A stretch of DNA of 64,000 bases from NCBI GenBank assembly GCA_017538795.1, contig JAFYIE010000093.1:52125-116124 (forward strand), read 5' to 3'. Made by a program: the position numbers and the translations under genes. Below, piece by piece: positions 24,019-33,276 of the stretch (the stretch's first letter is position 1; every line of letters begins with the position of its first letter). The DNA is from Bacteroidales bacterium. Lineage in GTDB: Bacteria; Bacteroidota; Bacteroidia; Bacteroidales; F082. The notes under the pieces were generated by a model. The model saw only the letters and a program-made list of their open reading frames with translations, made no database searches and was not told where the DNA came from.

Positions 24019-25479
24019 TTGAAAAAGCTATATTTCTACATAATAAAATCGTATATTGGCACATTTATTTTCACGTTTTTTGTTGCCATTTTCATCCTTT
24101 TGATGCAGTTTTTGTGGACTTACATCGACGATTTCATCGGTAAAGGCCTGGAATTCAGCGTCATGTTCAAGCTGCTTTTATTTACTTCCGTCACCTTCGT
24201 CCCTATGGCTTTGCCGCTGGCGATTCTGCTCTCGTCGCTGATGTGTTTCGGTAACTTAGGCGAATATTACGAACTCGTCGCGATGAAGGCGAGCGGTATA
24301 TCCACCTGGAAGATAATGCGCCCGTTGCTTTATTTCTCACTGATAATGAGCATCTTGGGATTTTTCTTCTCGAACAACGTGATGCCAGTGGCCAACCTCA
24401 AGATGCAGACGATGCTTTACGACGTGAGTCATAAAAAGATGACGCTCGAAATTCCAGAAGGCGTGTTTTATCGCGGCATCGACAAATATGTCATCAAGGT
24501 GGCGAAGAAAAGCAAGGACGGCAACTGGATGTACGACGTGATGATTTACGACCACACCGACGGTAAAGGAAATGTGAAAGTCACCGTAGCCGACTCAGGC
24601 TACATGGCCATGACGCCAAGCCAGCGTGAGATGATTTTCACGCTTTACGACGGATACAACTACAGCGAAGTCATTGACGACAAAGACTATCGCATCCGCC
24701 GTCCGTTCCAGAAGATGGCCTTCAAACGGCAGTTTGTGATATTCGACATGTCGCAGTTCGACATGAAACACATGAGCGAAGACGCTTTCAAGAACCATCA
24801 GACGATGATGAACATCAAGCAGTTAAACATCGCGATAGACTCTCTGAACATCGAATACGGCAACAGGATGGAATCGAACAACAAGTCGTTGATAAACAGG
24901 TTCCAATATCTAAACATGGATAAAGACAATCTTGTGAAGGCCGACGCCAAAATCAAGAAAAGATATGGCACCGCGACAAACAACGACACTATCCCTGTTT
25001 TCCTTTGGCCACTGTTGAGCAACCTCCCGGAGAAGGAACGTCAGTCGGTGATAAGCATCGCCGCCGCCAACACCACCAACATGAAAGAGAGCATCTCCAT
25101 CTCCGACAACAATATGAGGCGTTTCAGGATCAACATCAGAAAACACGAGCAGGTGCTGAACCAGAAGTTCACGTTGAGTGTGGCGTGCATACTGTTTTTC
25201 TTCATAGGCGCTCCGCTCGGGGCCATCATCCGCAAGGGCGGCTTGGGCATGCCTGTCGTCGTCAGCGTGGTGTTTTTCGTGATTTATTACGTCATCACCA
25301 TCATTGGAGAACGTGTGGCGGTAAACGGCGAGATGTCGGTGTTCCTCGGTGCGTGGATCTCGTCGATAGTGCTCTTCCCTATCGGCATCTTCCTCACCTT
25401 CAAGGCAACCACCGACGCCGCTCTGCTCGATGCCGAGTCGTGGAAGAAACTCTTTTCAAAAAAACGTAAAAAAAGCTAA
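24019..25479 (+). CDS. LptF/LptG family permease (YjgP/YjgQ), lipopolysaccharide export
   Basis: A 486-residue inner-membrane protein: three N-terminal helices, a large periplasmic beta region (residues ~130-370) and three C-terminal helices (ending FLTFKATTDAALL). Typical signatures are FVPMALPLAILLSSLMCFGNL, ELVAMKASGISTWKIMRPLL and, near the end, FFIGAPLGAIIRKGGLGMPV. LptF/G subunits, with LptB2, extract LPS from the inner membrane. There is no ATG near the start; TTG 24019 (reading M-K-K-L-Y-F-Y) sits ~19 bases after the -7 box and is my choice, as the other TTG (23998) is inside the box. It heads a run with two glycosyltransferases. Confidence 0.88.
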   Translation: MKKLYFYIIKSYIGTFIFTFFVAIFILLMQFLWTYIDDFIGKGLEFSVMFKLLLFTSVTFVPMALPLAILLSSLMCFGNLGEYYELVAMKASGISTWKIMRPLLYFSLIMSILGFFFSNNVMPVANLKMQTMLYDVSHKKMTLEIPEGVFYRGIDKYVIKVAKKSKDGNWMYDVMIYDHTDGKGNVKVTVADSGYMAMTPSQREMIFTLYDGYNYSEVIDDKDYRIRRPFQKMAFKRQFVIFDMSQFDMKHMSEDAFKNHQTMMNIKQLNIAIDSLNIEYGNRMESNNKSLINRFQYLNMDKDNLVKADAKIKKRYGTATNNDTIPVFLWPLLSNLPEKERQSVISIAAANTTNMKESISISDNNMRRFRINIRKHEQVLNQKFTLSVACILFFFIGAPLGAIIRKGGLGMPVVVSVVFFVIYYVITIIGERVAVNGEMSVFLGAWISSIVLFPIGIFLTFKATTDAALLDAESWKKLFSKKRKKS

Positions 25480-25484
25480 ACGAT

Positions 25485-26705
25485 ATGAATATCCTTCTGT
25501 TATGCAATAAATCACCGTTTCCGCCGAGTGAAGGCGGTCCGATGGCAATGAACAGCGTCGTCATGGGGCTGCTGGAAGCTGGTCATAACGTGAAAGTGAT
25601 GGCTTTCAACAGCAACAAGTATCACGTCGACGTTGAAAGCATCCCTGAGGAATATCGCAAGAAGACAAGGATTGAATTTATCGATATAGACTTGAGTGTC
25701 AAGCCAATAGAAGCTTTGAAAAACCTGTTCTCCGACGAGTCGTATCACGTCAAGAGATTCGTTTCGGAGAAGTTCAGAAACAGACTCATCGAGGTCTTGA
25801 AGGAAGAGAAATTCGACATAGTGCAGCTTGAGATGATTTACATGGCGCCGTACATCGAGACCATCAGAGAGCATTCCGACGCGACGATAGTTTTGCGCGC
25901 ACACAACGTGGAGCATAAGATATGGGAACGCATATCGAAAAAGACAGTTTTCTTCGCCAAGAGATGGTATATCAACCACCTCGTACAGACCTTGCGAAGC
26001 TACGAGATGAGCATACTCGACAAAGTCGACGGCATTGCCGCGATAACGATAACCGACGCCAGTTTTTTCCGACGCGTGACGGCGACACCGGTGATAGACC
26101 TGCCTTTCGGCGTTGACATCGACAAGTTCGACCCTGTTTTCGAGGTCAGCGACGCCCCAACATTCTATCATATCGGCTCGATGAACTGGATGCCTAACGA
26201 AGAAGGCATAAAATGGTTTTTGAAAAACGTTTGGAAGAAGGTGACAAAACGCGTTCCAAAGGCGAAGCTGTATCTGGCGGGAAGAAACATGCCTAAATGG
26301 ATCTATAAGAAGAAGATAAGAAACGTCGAGGTGGTAGGTGAAGTGCCTGACGCTCATGAGTTTGTAAATCAGCACAACGTGGCGATAGTACCGCTTTTGT
26401 CGGGCAGCGGCATGCGCATCAAAATCATCGAGTCGATGGCATTGGGAAAGACCGTGATCACGACGTTGGTGGGTGCCGAAGGCATTCAATATTCCGAGTT
26501 CGACAACATCATCATCGCCGACAACGAGCCAAAGATGGTGGAGAACATCGTCAGGCTGTACAAGCACCCCGAAGAAGCAGAGGCAATAGGCCTCAACGCG
26601 CGCCGTCTCGTCGAGGAAATTTACGATAACAAAAAGATTATCAACAGGTTGGAGATTTTCTACAACGAGTTGAAATCGAAAAGAGAAATAACTGTTTTAA
26701 ACTAA
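25485..26705 (+). CDS. Glycosyltransferase family 4 (GT-B fold)
   Basis: A 406-residue cytosolic enzyme. N-terminal MNILLLCNKSPFPPSEGGPMAMNSV is the GT4 acceptor-side loop; the C-terminal GT1 domain has FYHIGSMNWMPNEEGIKWF, AKLYLAGRNMP and LLSGSGMRIKIIESMALGKTVITT, the nucleotide-sugar-binding region with the conserved Glu. It follows the Lpt permease by 5 bases and abuts the next glycosyltransferase, so a role in LPS or capsule synthesis is likely; the sugar is unknown. It is paralogous to the next gene. Confidence 0.88.
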   Translation: MNILLLCNKSPFPPSEGGPMAMNSVVMGLLEAGHNVKVMAFNSNKYHVDVESIPEEYRKKTRIEFIDIDLSVKPIEALKNLFSDESYHVKRFVSEKFRNRLIEVLKEEKFDIVQLEMIYMAPYIETIREHSDATIVLRAHNVEHKIWERISKKTVFFAKRWYINHLVQTLRSYEMSILDKVDGIAAITITDASFFRRVTATPVIDLPFGVDIDKFDPVFEVSDAPTFYHIGSMNWMPNEEGIKWFLKNVWKKVTKRVPKAKLYLAGRNMPKWIYKKKIRNVEVVGEVPDAHEFVNQHNVAIVPLLSGSGMRIKIIESMALGKTVITTLVGAEGIQYSEFDNIIIADNEPKMVENIVRLYKHPEEAEAIGLNARRLVEEIYDNKKIINRLEIFYNELKSKREITVLN

Positions 26706-27884
26706 ATGAAGATTTTCGTATTATTACCAAGGATTCCGTGGCCGCTTGAGAAAGGCGACAAGCTCAGAGCTTACAACCAAATCAAGCAGTTGGCGAAAAA
26801 CAACGAAATAATTCTCTGCGCCCTGAACGACAACAAAAAAGTCGACAAGCAAGCGGCCTTTCAGGCGATGCAGCCATTCTGCGCTTCAATAAACTTCATC
26901 GATCTCCCTAAAATAGGCATACTTTTCAATGTTTTCAGGTCGTATCTGCTCGGCTTGCCGATACAATGCGGCTATTTCTACAGCTCGAAGGCAAAGAAGA
27001 AGATACATCAACTCATCGAGCACCACAAGCCCGACATGCTTTTCGGACAGTTGTTACGTGTGGCGCCTTATCTTCATAAAGTCAAAATCCCGAAGACCAT
27101 CGACTACCAAGACGTTTTCTCGATGGGAATGAAACGCAGAGCCGAGATAGCGGGCATCTTCACGAGGCCGTTTTTCGAGATGGAATACAACCGCTTGAAG
27201 AGATACGAGAACAAGATTTTCGACGAGTTCGACGTTAAGACCATCATCAGCGAGCCTGACCGCGCCAACATCGACCATCCCGACAAAAATAAAATACTCA
27301 TAGTGCCGAACGGCGTCGATCACGACTATTACAAGCCGTTGGAGCGTGAGAAAAAATACGACATCGTATTCACCGGCAACATGGGATATGCGCCCAACGT
27401 CAACGCAGTGGAGTTTTTGGCTTATGAGATCATGCCGAAGGTGTGGGAAGATTTCCCGAACGCGAAGCTGTATATCGCCGGCGCCCAGCCCGACATGAGA
27501 GTTAAGAAAGTGGCTTGCGACAACATCATAGTGAGCGGCTGGATCGACGACATGCGTGAGGCATACGCCCAGAGCCGCATCTTCATAGCGCCGATGCGCA
27601 TCGGAACAGGACTGCAGAACAAGCTTCTCGAGGCAATGTCGATGAAGATTCCGTGCATCACCACGTCATTGGCCAACGGGTCGCTACATGCCGTCAACGG
27701 GAAGGAGATTTTGGTCGACAACAGCTCATCGGAGCTCGCCGCCGACATCGTTTTCCTTTTGAGACATCCCGACAAAGCCGCTGAGATAGCAGAAGAAGGA
27801 TATAATTTCGTGAACCGCGTCTACGACTGGGGAGCAGCGACGAAGATTATGGAAGACGCGATGATAACAGTTTTACAAAGTTAG
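26706..27884 (+). CDS. Glycosyltransferase family 4 (GT-B fold), second copy
   Basis: A 392-residue enzyme starting on the base after the previous stop (TAA then ATG). Start IFVLLPRIPWPLEKGDKLRAYN is typical of GT4 enzymes; the C-terminal domain has YDIVFTGNMGYAPNVNAVEFL, AKLYIAGAQP and RIGTGLQNKLLEAMSMKIPCITT. It shares architecture with the preceding gene and probably adds a neighbouring sugar on the same glycan. The stop TAG belongs to a 7-bp repeat array. Confidence 0.88.
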   Translation: MKIFVLLPRIPWPLEKGDKLRAYNQIKQLAKNNEIILCALNDNKKVDKQAAFQAMQPFCASINFIDLPKIGILFNVFRSYLLGLPIQCGYFYSSKAKKKIHQLIEHHKPDMLFGQLLRVAPYLHKVKIPKTIDYQDVFSMGMKRRAEIAGIFTRPFFEMEYNRLKRYENKIFDEFDVKTIISEPDRANIDHPDKNKILIVPNGVDHDYYKPLEREKKYDIVFTGNMGYAPNVNAVEFLAYEIMPKVWEDFPNAKLYIAGAQPDMRVKKVACDNIIVSGWIDDMREAYAQSRIFIAPMRIGTGLQNKLLEAMSMKIPCITTSLANGSLHAVNGKEILVDNSSSELAADIVFLLRHPDKAAEIAEEGYNFVNRVYDWGAATKIMEDAMITVLQS

Positions 27885-27960
27885 TAGTTAGAAGTTAGCA
27901 GTTTGAAGTTAAACTAAACATCCGACAACTGCTAACTACTAACTGCTAACTACTAACTAA
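27881..27960. repeat. 7-bp repeat array with facing arms (TTAGTAG ... CTACTAA)
   Basis: Left: TTAGTAG, TTAGAAG, TTAGCAG, TTTGAAG. Right (27929-27960): CTGCTAA, CTACTAA, CTGCTAA, CTACTAA, CTAA. The first unit contains the stop codon of the upstream glycosyltransferase; the arms can pair. It fills the whole gap to ettA. Confidence 0.85.
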
Positions 27961-27966
27961 AAAATT

Positions 27967-29640
27967 ATGGCACAAAACGACGACAAAAAAATCATCTTCT
28001 CGATGGTCGGAGTGAGCAAAATCATACCGCCGTCACGACAGATTTTGAAAGACATTTACCTCTCGTTTTATTATGGAGCGAAGATAGGCATCATCGGCTT
28101 GAACGGCGCCGGAAAATCAACATTGCTGCGCATCATCGCCGGCAAAGAGAAGTCGTACAACGGCGAAGTGGTGTTCTCGCCGGGCTATTCCGTTGGAATG
28201 CTCGACCAGGAACCGCAACTCGACGACAGCAAGACAGTGCGCCAAGTTGTGGAAGAAGGCGCGCAGGAAGTTGTGGATTTGCTCAAAGAATACGAAGAGA
28301 TAAGTAATAAATTCGCAGAACCGGATGCTGATTTCGACAAACTCATCGAGCGACAAGGCGAGCTGACTGAGCTCATCGAACAACACGACGGATGGAACCT
28401 CGACAGCAAACTCGAGCGTGCCATGGACGCGTTGAACTGCCCCGATGGCGACACTCCGGTGAAGAACCTCTCGGGAGGTGAACGCCGTAGAGTAGCTTTG
28501 GTTCGTCTGCTCCTGCAGGAACCTGATATCTTGCTCCTCGACGAGCCAACCAACCACCTCGACGCAGAGGCAATCCAATGGCTGGAAAGCCATCTGCAGC
28601 AATATAAAGGTACTGTGATCGCTGTCACCCACGACCGTTACTTCCTCGACCATGTTGCAGGATGGATTCTCGAACTCGACCGTGGCGAAGGCATTCCATG
28701 GAAAGGCAACTACTCGTCGTGGCTCGACCAGAAGACCGCACGCATGGCGATGGAAGAAAAGACAGAAAGCAAGCGCCGCAAGACTTTGGAACGCGAGCTC
28801 GAGTGGGTGCGCATGGCGCCAAAGGCACGCCACGCCAAGGGCAAGGCACGTCTGGAGTCGTACGAGAAGATGCTCAATGAAGACGTGAAAGAGAAAGAAG
28901 AAAAACTCGAGATATATAGTCCAAATGGCGACCGTCTCGGCAACAAAGTCATTGAGGCTAAGAACGTTACAAAAGCCTTCGGCGACAAAGTGTTGTTCGA
29001 AAACCTCAGCTTCAGTCTGCCTCCGGCGGGCATTGTGGGCGTGATTGGACCTAACGGAGCAGGTAAAACCACCCTCTTCCGCATGATTATGGGCCTCGAA
29101 AAACCTGACGCAGGCACCTTCGAAGTCGGCGAGACGGTGAAAATAGGCTACGTCGACCAGCAACATGCCGAGATCGACCCAGAGAAGACCGTCTGGGAAG
29201 TGATTTCTGGCGGCAACGAGCTCATACAGCTCGGCAAGCGCACCATGCCTTCGAGAGCCTACGTCTCGAGATTCAACTTCGGCGGCGACGCTCAGCAAAA
29301 GAAAGCGGGAGTGCTTTCAGGCGGTGAAAGGAACAGAATGCACTTGGCCTTGACGCTCAAGCAAGAAGCCAACGTTTTGCTTCTCGACGAGCCGACTAAC
29401 GACATCGACGTGAACACTTTACGCGCTTTGGAAGAAGGTTTGGAGAACTTCGCGGGCTGCGCCGTTATCATCTCGCACGACCGCTGGTTCTTGGATAGAA
29501 TCGCGACACATATCTTGGCATTCGAAGGCGACTCGCAGGTTTATTTCTTCGAGGGAAGCTATTCGGAATACGAAGAAAATAAGATCAAACGTCTTGGTAA
29601 TCAACAACCTAAAAAATTTAGATACAAAAAATTGATGTAA
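27967..29640 (+). CDS. ettA: Energy-dependent translational throttle protein EttA (ABC-F ATPase)
   Basis: A 557-residue protein with two ABC domains and no membrane part: Walker A GLNGAGKST (~residues 43-51) and GPNGAGKTT (~360), signatures LSGGERRRVAL and LSGGERNRMHLAL, Walker B LLLDEPTNHLD and LLLDEPTND. Between them lies the arm and charged linker (KRRKTLERELEWVRMAPKARH). EttA binds the ribosomal E site and gates elongation by ATP/ADP level. Length equals the E. coli protein (~555). It ends 1 base before the T9SS cargo gene. Confidence 0.93.
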   Translation: MAQNDDKKIIFSMVGVSKIIPPSRQILKDIYLSFYYGAKIGIIGLNGAGKSTLLRIIAGKEKSYNGEVVFSPGYSVGMLDQEPQLDDSKTVRQVVEEGAQEVVDLLKEYEEISNKFAEPDADFDKLIERQGELTELIEQHDGWNLDSKLERAMDALNCPDGDTPVKNLSGGERRRVALVRLLLQEPDILLLDEPTNHLDAEAIQWLESHLQQYKGTVIAVTHDRYFLDHVAGWILELDRGEGIPWKGNYSSWLDQKTARMAMEEKTESKRRKTLERELEWVRMAPKARHAKGKARLESYEKMLNEDVKEKEEKLEIYSPNGDRLGNKVIEAKNVTKAFGDKVLFENLSFSLPPAGIVGVIGPNGAGKTTLFRMIMGLEKPDAGTFEVGETVKIGYVDQQHAEIDPEKTVWEVISGGNELIQLGKRTMPSRAYVSRFNFGGDAQQKKAGVLSGGERNRMHLALTLKQEANVLLLDEPTNDIDVNTLRALEEGLENFAGCAVIISHDRWFLDRIATHILAFEGDSQVYFFEGSYSEYEENKIKRLGNQQPKKFRYKKLM

Positions 29641-29641
29641 T

Positions 29642-31261
29642 ATGAAAAAACTTTTTACTACATTTATCGTTATTTTATTGAGTATCAATGCATTTGCATT
29701 GGACGTTTGGGACGGCAGTGCTTCACCTTGGACGCATGGCAGCGGCACTTCCAGTAATCCTTATCTCATTGAAACGGCAGAGAACCTCGCCTATCTCGCC
29801 CAGAAAGTCAACGAAGGCTATCAGGCACAAGGCATGGCGGTCTTTAAATACACTTATTTCCTGTTGACCGACGACCTTGACTTGAACAACATCAATTGGA
29901 CCCCGATCGGAAGTATTAACATGAACATGCAAGGCTTTTATTTTGCCGGAGTTTTCGACGGCTGGTATCACAATATCGACCATCTGAAGATTCAGACAAA
30001 TGCGGATGTCTGCGGCCTCTTTGCAGGCTTGGGCGGAGAGCAAGGACCTCCACCAGGAGACAGAACTGGAGTTATTAAGCATCTATCTGTGACCAACGGC
30101 AACATCACATCGACAGGCACCGGTGCGGCAGGCATCGTGGGTGGAATGGCTGGCGAAGCATTTGTCTATCAATGCAGTTTTTCCGGCACCATCAGCGTTA
30201 GCAACAACGGTTCTTATTGCGGCGCAGGCGGTATTGCAGCGGCCATAGCAGAAAACTCAGGCATCGATGAGTGCTCGTTCCATGGCAGCATCACAGCAAC
30301 CAACAACGGAGGCTTCACTGGAGCGGCAGGAGCGGGCGGCATCGTCGGTATCGCCATGAATCAAGCGACGATAAGCCAATGCTATAACACTGGCACCATC
30401 ACAGGCAGCGCATTTATGTTAAGTGTAGCAGCAGGCATCGTGGGCGCAACATTGCAGGAAAATAACGTGAGCGTTCGAGATTGCTACAACGTTGGCACAG
30501 TGAACGCAGGAACAAAAGGAGGCATCTTCGGCATGGTGAGCCCTATCAACCCGACGAAAGACGAAGTATCTATTGACGTCAGCAACTGCTTCTACCTCAA
30601 CACCTGCGGCGGAACCACCAACTACGGCACCTCAAAAACATCTGATGAGATGAAGACCGAGCAGTTCAAGAACCAAATCGACATGAGTTCACACGCTTTT
30701 GTGATGGACAACGGCACCAACAACGGCTACCCTATCCATGCTCTCACTGGTTTCATAATTTACGAAGCCAAAGATGTCACAGCACATACAGCAACGCTGT
30801 CGGCCGATCTACATCCAGGAAATGCTTCATTCTCAAGGGCTTACTTTTTCTATGATAACGAAGCTGGCACATATTATCATGAGGTTGAAATCGGCACCGA
30901 AGGCTATGTGGAAGCCATCATTGAAAACCTCGAGCCAAACACAGCCTACATGTTTTCCATGAGCGCAGAATATTCCGACGGTGGTTTCGTCGGCTTCAGC
31001 CCACACTGGTTCATGACTTCCGACAACGAAGGAATTGCCGAAATCTCAAATTCAGATATTTGCATCTACCCTAACCCGACTTCAGATTTCATCCGTATCG
31101 GAAACGTTGAGCCTCAATTTGTTACAATCTATTCCATTGACGGAAGATTGGTAAAAACAGTTGAAAATGCCAACGTTGTTGACGTAAGGGATCTGAACAA
31201 AGGGGTGTACCTTATTAATATAGACGGAGCTATTAAAAAGTTTTTAGTCTTTAGTTACTAG
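29642..31261 (+). CDS. Secreted GLUG-repeat protein with a T9SS type A sorting domain
   Basis: A 539-residue exported protein. Signal peptide MKKLFTTFIVILLSINAFA; then Gly-rich beta-helix repeats resembling GLUG motifs (AAGIVGGMAGEA, AGGIAAAIAENSG, AGGIVGIAMNQATISQC, AAGIVGATLQENN), each followed by a Cys-containing loop; then a fibronectin III-like module (~residues 380-460); and a C-terminal type IX secretion domain from ~residue 475 (CIYPNPTSDFIRIGN ... SIDGRLVKT ... LNKGVYLINI). GLUG proteins are surface adhesin-like; the ligand is unknown. The SprA channel it would need is in this window. The last residues (VFSY) and stop come from a 7-bp array. Confidence 0.85.
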   Translation: MKKLFTTFIVILLSINAFALDVWDGSASPWTHGSGTSSNPYLIETAENLAYLAQKVNEGYQAQGMAVFKYTYFLLTDDLDLNNINWTPIGSINMNMQGFYFAGVFDGWYHNIDHLKIQTNADVCGLFAGLGGEQGPPPGDRTGVIKHLSVTNGNITSTGTGAAGIVGGMAGEAFVYQCSFSGTISVSNNGSYCGAGGIAAAIAENSGIDECSFHGSITATNNGGFTGAAGAGGIVGIAMNQATISQCYNTGTITGSAFMLSVAAGIVGATLQENNVSVRDCYNVGTVNAGTKGGIFGMVSPINPTKDEVSIDVSNCFYLNTCGGTTNYGTSKTSDEMKTEQFKNQIDMSSHAFVMDNGTNNGYPIHALTGFIIYEAKDVTAHTATLSADLHPGNASFSRAYFFYDNEAGTYYHEVEIGTEGYVEAIIENLEPNTAYMFSMSAEYSDGGFVGFSPHWFMTSDNEGIAEISNSDICIYPNPTSDFIRIGNVEPQFVTIYSIDGRLVKTVENANVVDVRDLNKGVYLINIDGAIKKFLVFSY

Positions 31262-31292
31262 AGTCTAACGACTAATGACTAAAGACTTAACT
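31244..31292. repeat. 7-bp repeat array ending two convergent genes
   Basis: TTAGTCT, TTAGTTA, CTAGAGT, CTAACGA, CTAATGA, CTAAAGA, CTTAACT in exact 7-bp register. It contains the stop TAG (31259-31261) of the plus-strand cargo gene and, on the other strand, the stop TAG (31281-31279) of deoC, and codes the last residues of both proteins. Confidence 0.85.
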
Positions 31293-32118
31293 CTTCCATT
31301 ACTTTGCCGGCCAATCTGCTGGTGCCGACACGGAAATAGTTATTATTGAGCCATTTCTCGCCGAGGATGTCTTTCACTATATAATAATAGGTGAGTGCAT
31401 CCTCGATAGTTGACATGCCACCGGCAGGTTTGAAACCTACCATCTGGCCTGTCGCCTCGTAGTATTCCTTGATGGTGTCGCACATCACAAGAGCTGCCAT
31501 AGGTGTGGCATTGACAGCGATTTTCCCTGTCGAAGTCTTGATGAAATCAGCACCCGCCAAGATAGCTAACTCGCTGGCTTTGCGGATGTTAGCCGGAGTT
31601 TTCAGCTCGCCGGTTTCCAAAATAACCTTAAGATGAACAGGTGATTTACAAATCTCACGAATCGCCTGAATCTCGTTGTAAACCTCGTCATAATTCCCTG
31701 CAAGGAATGTGCCGCGTGAAATCACCATATCGACCTCGTCGGCACCCTGCTCAACGCAATATGCGACCTCTTTTTTCTTCAAATCGAACGGCATCTGACC
31801 CGAAGGGAAGCAACACGCCACCGTCGCCACCTTGATTCCGCTACCTTTCAACAAGCCCTTAGCCTGCTTCACAAACGGACTGTAGATACAGATGGCAGGA
31901 ACCGAGATTCCCATGCTATTCTTCTGAAAATCAATGGCTTTGGCGCAAAACTCCTCAATCTTCTTGGCATTGTCAAACGCCTCTAAAGTGGTAAAATCGA
32001 TGCTCTGGAAAATGGTTTTCAACGCCTCTTTTCTGTCGCCCTGAGACTGTTTTTTAACAATCGCCTCAATCCTCGACTGAAGCTGTTCCTCTGTATAATT
32101 ATAAGATTTGAAATTCAT
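31279..32118 (-). CDS. deoC: Deoxyribose-phosphate aldolase
   Basis: A 279-residue class I aldolase cleaving 2-deoxyribose-5-phosphate to glyceraldehyde-3-phosphate and acetaldehyde in deoxynucleoside breakdown. The Schiff-base lysine is in DFIKTSTGK (~residue 192); GADEVDMVISRG, VHLKVILETGEL and VGFKPAGGMSTIEDAL are the other landmarks. It has a ~50-residue N-terminal extension over the shortest members, common in Bacteroidota. A TATCTTTG promoter box lies ~25 bases upstream. The C-terminal S-L and stop codon come from the repeat array. Confidence 0.93.
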   Translation of the reverse strand: MNFKSYNYTEEQLQSRIEAIVKKQSQGDRKEALKTIFQSIDFTTLEAFDNAKKIEEFCAKAIDFQKNSMGISVPAICIYSPFVKQAKGLLKGSGIKVATVACCFPSGQMPFDLKKKEVAYCVEQGADEVDMVISRGTFLAGNYDEVYNEIQAIREICKSPVHLKVILETGELKTPANIRKASELAILAGADFIKTSTGKIAVNATPMAALVMCDTIKEYYEATGQMVGFKPAGGMSTIEDALTYYYIVKDILGEKWLNNNYFRVGTSRLAGKVMEELSL

Positions 32119-32142
32119 AAACAGTTATTTTTTAACAACATG

Positions 32143-32171
32143 CAAAGATACTAAAAAAATTCCTAATTTTG
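32143..32171. promoter_or_regulatory. Divergent promoters between deoC and the porin-like gene
   Basis: The complement of 32143-32150 is TATCTTTG (leftward); 32164-32171 is TAATTTTG (rightward). Both are followed by CA or GC as usual for this genome. Confidence 0.6.
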
Positions 32172-32197
32172 CACAAAATTTAGAATACATATTTCAA

Positions 32198-33265
32198 ATG
32201 AAAAAATATCTGTTATTAACACTTTTCGCAATTTTCGCGACAGCGTCATTTTCTCAGGAATTAGATCTTAAAGACTTCAAAATCAACAAGTTGAAACTTG
32301 AAGTTAGAACCGATTTCGATCATTTTTCCGATGGCGACAGCTCTGGCTTCAGCGGCAGATATCTCAACTTCGTCATTTCAGGCGACATCACAAAAGAGCT
32401 TTTTTACGCTTATCGTCAGAGACTTAACAAGGTACAAGGCAACAACAACTTTTTCGATGCCACAGATTATCTCTATCTCGGTTGGCGTATCAACAAAAAC
32501 TTCTCGTTGACGGTCGGTAAGGAAGTCGTGGCGATGGGCGGCATCGAGTATGACCTCGCTCCTATCGATGTGTATTTCCATTCGCTGTTTTGGAGTAATT
32601 TCAACTGTTACGAGTTCGGTACCAATTTCATCTACACCTCAGATGACGAGAGAAACATCATCACTTTACAGTTTACCAACTCACCATTTACCAACGAGCT
32701 CTACGACAATCTTTACAACTACAGTTTACATTGGCGTGGCAATTTCAAGCATTTCGGACCTGTCTGTTCCGTTAACATGTATGAATACAAAAAAGGAGCT
32801 TTCCTAAATGTCATAGCTCTCGGAACATCTTATCAGTTCGGTCCGGTGTCAGGCTATCTCGACTTTGCCAACCGCGCACACGGCGACCAGTATCAGTTTT
32901 TCTTTAAAGACATAACCTACATCGGCCGTGTCGGTGTCACATTTTGGGATAAAAAAATGCACGTTTACGCGAAAGGCGGCTGCGATGTTAACGACGCTCA
33001 AGAGCGTGATATTACAGCGAACTTGGCGCATGACATATGCATTCCTCCGGGATCCGAGATGTATTTCTATGGCGGCGGCCTGGAATTTTACCCTTTGAAA
33101 GGAAGAGACGACATCCGTATACACGCTTTTCTCGCCGTCAATGACATTACCAGAGAAATGAGGCTCAACTTCGCTTCAAATTCACTGGCGCCTACCGACG
33201 TACACGGCATCTATTATCAAGCCAATTTCGGTATAACATGGAGACTTAATTTCATCGACAGATAA
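32198..33265 (+). CDS. Outer-membrane porin-like beta-barrel protein
   Basis: A 355-residue protein with signal peptide MKKYLLLTLFAIFATASFS and a mature part made of alternating amphipathic strands ending in an aromatic-rich C-terminus (NFGITWRLNFIDR). The layout (RYLNFVISGDITKELFYAYRQRLNK, then LYLGWRINKNFSLTVGKEVVAMGG) matches the OprO/OprP-like porin superfamily of Bacteroidota. The frame extends 30 codons upstream through the promoter, so ATG 32198 is the start. Its substrate is not predictable. Probably first gene of a run with the Gate-domain protein and aldo/keto reductase (gaps of 11 bases). Confidence 0.78.
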   Translation: MKKYLLLTLFAIFATASFSQELDLKDFKINKLKLEVRTDFDHFSDGDSSGFSGRYLNFVISGDITKELFYAYRQRLNKVQGNNNFFDATDYLYLGWRINKNFSLTVGKEVVAMGGIEYDLAPIDVYFHSLFWSNFNCYEFGTNFIYTSDDERNIITLQFTNSPFTNELYDNLYNYSLHWRGNFKHFGPVCSVNMYEYKKGAFLNVIALGTSYQFGPVSGYLDFANRAHGDQYQFFFKDITYIGRVGVTFWDKKMHVYAKGGCDVNDAQERDITANLAHDICIPPGSEMYFYGGGLEFYPLKGRDDIRIHAFLAVNDITREMRLNFASNSLAPTDVHGIYYQANFGITWRLNFIDR

Positions 33266-33276
33266 AACTTCATATT

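Noticed and set aside
25512-26567. Long minus-strand open frame opposite the first glycosyltransferase (351 codons)
   Set aside because: It is a shadow of a gene with clear GT4 motifs; no start signals, no homologous motif.
28117-29298. Long minus-strand open frame opposite ettA (393 codons)
   Set aside because: It lies wholly inside the well-supported ettA gene, has no promoter box or recognisable domain, and its amino acid composition (Val/Phe/His-rich) is that of an antisense shadow.
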